Both the position numbers and the translations under genes were made by a program. From assembly GCF_003385235.1 (NCBI RefSeq), contig NZ_PQIA01000009.1:48997-112996 (forward strand): 64,000 nt of DNA, written 5' to 3'. The notes under the pieces are model-generated. The model did no database searches, was not told where the DNA came from, and was given only the letters and a program-made list of their open reading frames with translations. Of the stretch, positions 62,060 through 64,000 are shown one piece after another. The DNA comes from Amycolatopsis circi (lineage in GTDB: Bacteria; Actinomycetota; Actinomycetes; Mycobacteriales; Pseudonocardiaceae). Numbering within the stretch: position 1 is the first letter of the stretch; each line of letters starts with the position of its first letter.

Positions 62060-62345
62060 GCCGTGAAGGACCCCTCGAGGGAATCCCAGTCCCTGAAGGG
62101 GCCCCTCACGGACCATCGTCGGCCGTGAGGGGAACCCTGACGGACTCAGAGTCCCTGAAGGTGGCCCTCACGGAACTCCACCATCCCCCTAAGTCCGTGA
62201 AGGACCCCTTGGGGGAATCCAAGTCCGTGAAGGTGGCCCTCACGGACCATCGGAGGTCGTGAGGGGAACCCTGAGGGACTCAGAGTCCCTGAAGGTGGCC
62301 CTCACGGAACTCCGCCGTCCCCGAAGTCCGTGAAGGGCTCCTTGA
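62060..62345. repeat. Array of short TCC(C/G)TGAAGG-type repeats with a ~134-bp duplication
   Basis: Motifs CCGTGAAGGACCCCTCGAGG, GTCCCTGAAGGTGGCCCTCA and GTGAGGGGAACCCTGA recur 7-8 times in alternating orientation, so the strand can fold into many hairpins. A ~90-base segment starting 62108 recurs at 62242 (134 bases apart). The last unit runs directly into the IS. Confidence 0.7.
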
Positions 62346-62402
62346 GGGAATCTGACCTGGATCCACCGGTGTTTGTGGTGTTGTAGGCCGTGTCTGGACG
62401 CG

Positions 62403-62470
62403 CAGATGCCCTCTGGCCTGGGATGGTTGTTCTTGCGAAGGAAAGACCAATCCGAGCGAGAGGGCATCTG
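62403..62470 (+). promoter_or_regulatory. Hairpin over the transposase ribosome binding site
   Basis: CAGATGCCCTCT (62403-62414) and AGAGGGCATCTG (62459-62470) are exact complements; the right arm contains the only purine-rich ribosome-binding candidate and ends 4 bases before ATG 62475. A transcript entering from outside would hide the start, a known way insertion sequences limit their own transposition. Confidence 0.55.
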
Positions 62471-62474
62471 CTGG

Positions 62475-63842
62475 ATGCGATCGTCTCATAGTGCCGCCGC
62501 GGTGTCGGCGAGGTTCGACGACTCGAATCTGGTGTCGCATGCGGGGCTGGTGCCGGTGATGCGGCTGGCCCGCGATGCCGGGCTGGGCGAACTGGCCGAG
62601 GGGATGCTCACCCTGGGAACGACCGCGGGGTCCAACGCGGGCGCGAAAGTGTCGACGATCGTGGCCGGGATGGCCGCGGGCGCGGACTCCATCGACGGCC
62701 TGGACGTCGTCCGCCACGGCGGCATGGCGAGATTGTTCACCGGTGTCAGAGCTCCCTCCACGCTGGGCACGTTCCTGCGCGATTTCACCCCCGGCCACGT
62801 CGCCCAGTTGGAGAACGTCACCGGTCAGGCCCTGCGGGGCCTGCTCGCGCGGGTCCCGCTGCTGCCCGGCGCCGGGCAGGTCGCGTTCCTCGACATCGAC
62901 TCCAAGATCACGCCGGTGTCCGGGCGCGGCAAAGACGGCGCCAAGACCGGCTACACGGGAGCCCTCGGGCTGAACTTCCTCGCCGGATGCCTGTCCACCC
63001 CGATCAGCGCACCGGTGATCACCGGGACCCGCCTGCGCGGCGGGCAGGCTCATTCCGCCCGCAACGCAGTCTCGTTCGTGCGCCGCAACCTCGCGGCCGC
63101 CCGCGCCTGCGGCGCGACCGGAACACTGGTAGTGCGGCTGGATTCCGGTTTCTACCACGGGGAAATCCTGGCCGCGGTCATCGCCGGCGGGGCCCGGTTC
63201 TCCGTCACCGCACCGCAGAACTCCTCGGTCCGCGCCGCGATCGCCGCGATCGACGAGACAGCGTGGACGCGCATCGGCTACGGCCCGCCCTGCCGCGACG
63301 ACGGACGAGCCGGCACCGCCGAGGTCGCGGAAACCCCCTGCACCGCGTTCACCAACCCGAGCCGCAACGGCCAGTTCATCACCGCCCGCCTCGTCGTCCG
63401 CCGCGTCCGCGACACCGCCGCCGACGCCCGCGACGCGACCGGGGAACTGTTCCCCGCCTACCGCTACCAGGCCGTGTTCACCAACACCACGGTCGACACC
63501 GCCGCCGCCGAAGCCCAGCACCGCGGCCGCGCCGGAACCATCGAGCAGATCTTCGCCGACCTCAACAACTCCGCCCTGGCGCACTTCCCCTCCGGCCGGT
63601 TCCACGCCAACGCCGCCTGGCTCGCCCTCGCCGCGTTCACCCACAACCTCCTGCGCGCCGCGGGCTGCCTCGCCAGCCATTTCCACGCCAAAGCCCGCAC
63701 CGGCACCATCCGCGCCCAGCTGATCGCCGTCGCCGCCCGCCTCACCCGCACCGCACGCACCACCACCCTGCGCCTGCCGCAACACTGGCCATGGCAAGAC
63801 AGCTGGCACGGCCTCTTCACCGCCACCCACCGAAAAACCTGA
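62475..63842 (+). CDS. IS1380 family transposase
   Basis: 455 residues from ATG 62475. DDE-type features: AFLDIDSKITPVSGRGKDG (first Asp, ~140), VVRLDSGFYHGEIL (second Asp, ~220), and the late GRAGTIEQIFADLNNSALAH (Glu, ~355-374), which is the YxxxE/GxxExxF block of the IS4/IS1380 group. Length and order are those of intact IS1380 transposases. No frameshift is visible, so it is likely active. A 34-codon in-frame extension upstream runs through the hairpin and is not chosen. Confidence 0.92.
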   Translation: MRSSHSAAAVSARFDDSNLVSHAGLVPVMRLARDAGLGELAEGMLTLGTTAGSNAGAKVSTIVAGMAAGADSIDGLDVVRHGGMARLFTGVRAPSTLGTFLRDFTPGHVAQLENVTGQALRGLLARVPLLPGAGQVAFLDIDSKITPVSGRGKDGAKTGYTGALGLNFLAGCLSTPISAPVITGTRLRGGQAHSARNAVSFVRRNLAAARACGATGTLVVRLDSGFYHGEILAAVIAGGARFSVTAPQNSSVRAAIAAIDETAWTRIGYGPPCRDDGRAGTAEVAETPCTAFTNPSRNGQFITARLVVRRVRDTAADARDATGELFPAYRYQAVFTNTTVDTAAAEAQHRGRAGTIEQIFADLNNSALAHFPSGRFHANAAWLALAAFTHNLLRAAGCLASHFHAKARTGTIRAQLIAVAARLTRTARTTTLRLPQHWPWQDSWHGLFTATHRKT

Positions 63843-64000
63843 CCCGCCCACACCCGCCCACCCCGACCCGAACCAGTGGAAAGCGCTGGTTCGACGACAG
63901 CCACCCCACCACCCCCACCCCCCCAACCCGCACCCGCACCGCACGCACCACCACCAGACACCACCACAAAAAACAACCAGTTGATCCAGGTCAGATTCCC

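Larger units (their letters stand above)
61716..62345. other. Gene-free stretch with hairpin and repeats
   Basis: 630 bases from the SARP stop to the IS left end. It holds a 24-bp-arm palindrome, an ATTGC-rich patch (61980-62040) and a repeat array. The open frames are low-complexity. Confidence 0.6.
62346..64000 (+). mobile_element. IS1380-type insertion sequence
   Basis: Perfect terminal inverted repeats GGGAATCTGACCTGGATC (62346-62363) and its complement (63983-64000) enclose one transposase gene. Similarity between the ends continues ~12 bases inward with a few mismatches. Total length within the window 1655 bases; the right end coincides with the window end, so the outermost base and any target duplication cannot be checked. 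Confidence 0.85.

Noticed and set aside
62346..64000. Target-site duplication of the IS
   Set aside because: The right flank lies outside the window, and GGGAAT/ATTCCC at the two ends are inverted, not direct, repeats, so they belong to the terminal repeats.

Overview
The window is high-GC, actinomycete DNA with strongly G/C-ending codons, many GTG starts and 4-base ATGA/GTGA gene overlaps. Gene content (gamma-butyrolactone signalling, SARP and STAND regulators, an AICE, ABC-F pairs, Scr1-type XRE proteins) and its families of intergenic palindromes point to Pseudonocardiaceae, most likely Amycolatopsis or a close relative. The genus is inferred from style; no rRNA or tRNA is present.

0-14.5 kb: a YdcF fragment; a TetR-MarR fusion divergent from a flavin monooxygenase; a MarR gene; a decayed NACHT/LRR-type gene; two translationally coupled ABC-F genes behind a possible peptide-coding leader; a serine hydrolase; an SPFH/GYF protein with a zinc-ribbon membrane partner; a methyltransferase and an orphan histidine kinase. 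14.7-22.1 kb: a regulatory block with an HTH protein, an NB-ARC/TPR STAND protein, a GT-B-like protein with a coupled small gene, an AfsR-like SARP-STAND regulator and a 28-residue ORF just behind it, recalling afsR-afsS. 22.1-25.2 kb: a tightly packed five-gene redox operon (membrane-anchored Ser/Thr-rich protein, ApbE, haem-type membrane protein, NuoF-like protein, ferredoxin). 25.3-34.5 kb: HpnB-like glycosyltransferase, argG, DUF885 protein, a divergent Fur pair, NmrA/HxlR pair, alpha/beta hydrolase plus TetR, and YdcF.

34.5-45.4 kb: an actinomycete integrative and conjugative element (AICE) of about 10.9 kb, with XRE regulators, a Nudix protein, an FtsK-like transfer ATPase, RepSA-like initiator, excisionase and tyrosine integrase. 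It sits in the 3' end of an aldehyde dehydrogenase gene. The element carries its own copy of the last codons, and the displaced original codons are still visible at the far end. Its left arm holds a strikingly AT-rich OLD-family ATPase/nuclease gene, a probable defence cargo.

45.4-57 kb: the aldehyde dehydrogenase, an AA10 lytic polysaccharide monooxygenase, a double SnoaL protein, a TetX-like monooxygenase behind tandem operators, about 1.2 kb of gene-free DNA holding three minisatellites, a RecB-like nuclease/SF1 helicase, a GNAT, a kinase-fold phosphotransferase and RNase Z. 57.2-61.7 kb: a compact gamma-butyrolactone circuit: AfsA-like synthase and a coupled reductase/epimerase, two ArpA-type receptors and a SARP, with several ARE-like sites. 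No biosynthetic cluster is visible next to it. 61.7-64 kb: hairpins and repeats, interrupted by an IS1380-type element whose two terminal inverted repeats are both in the window.
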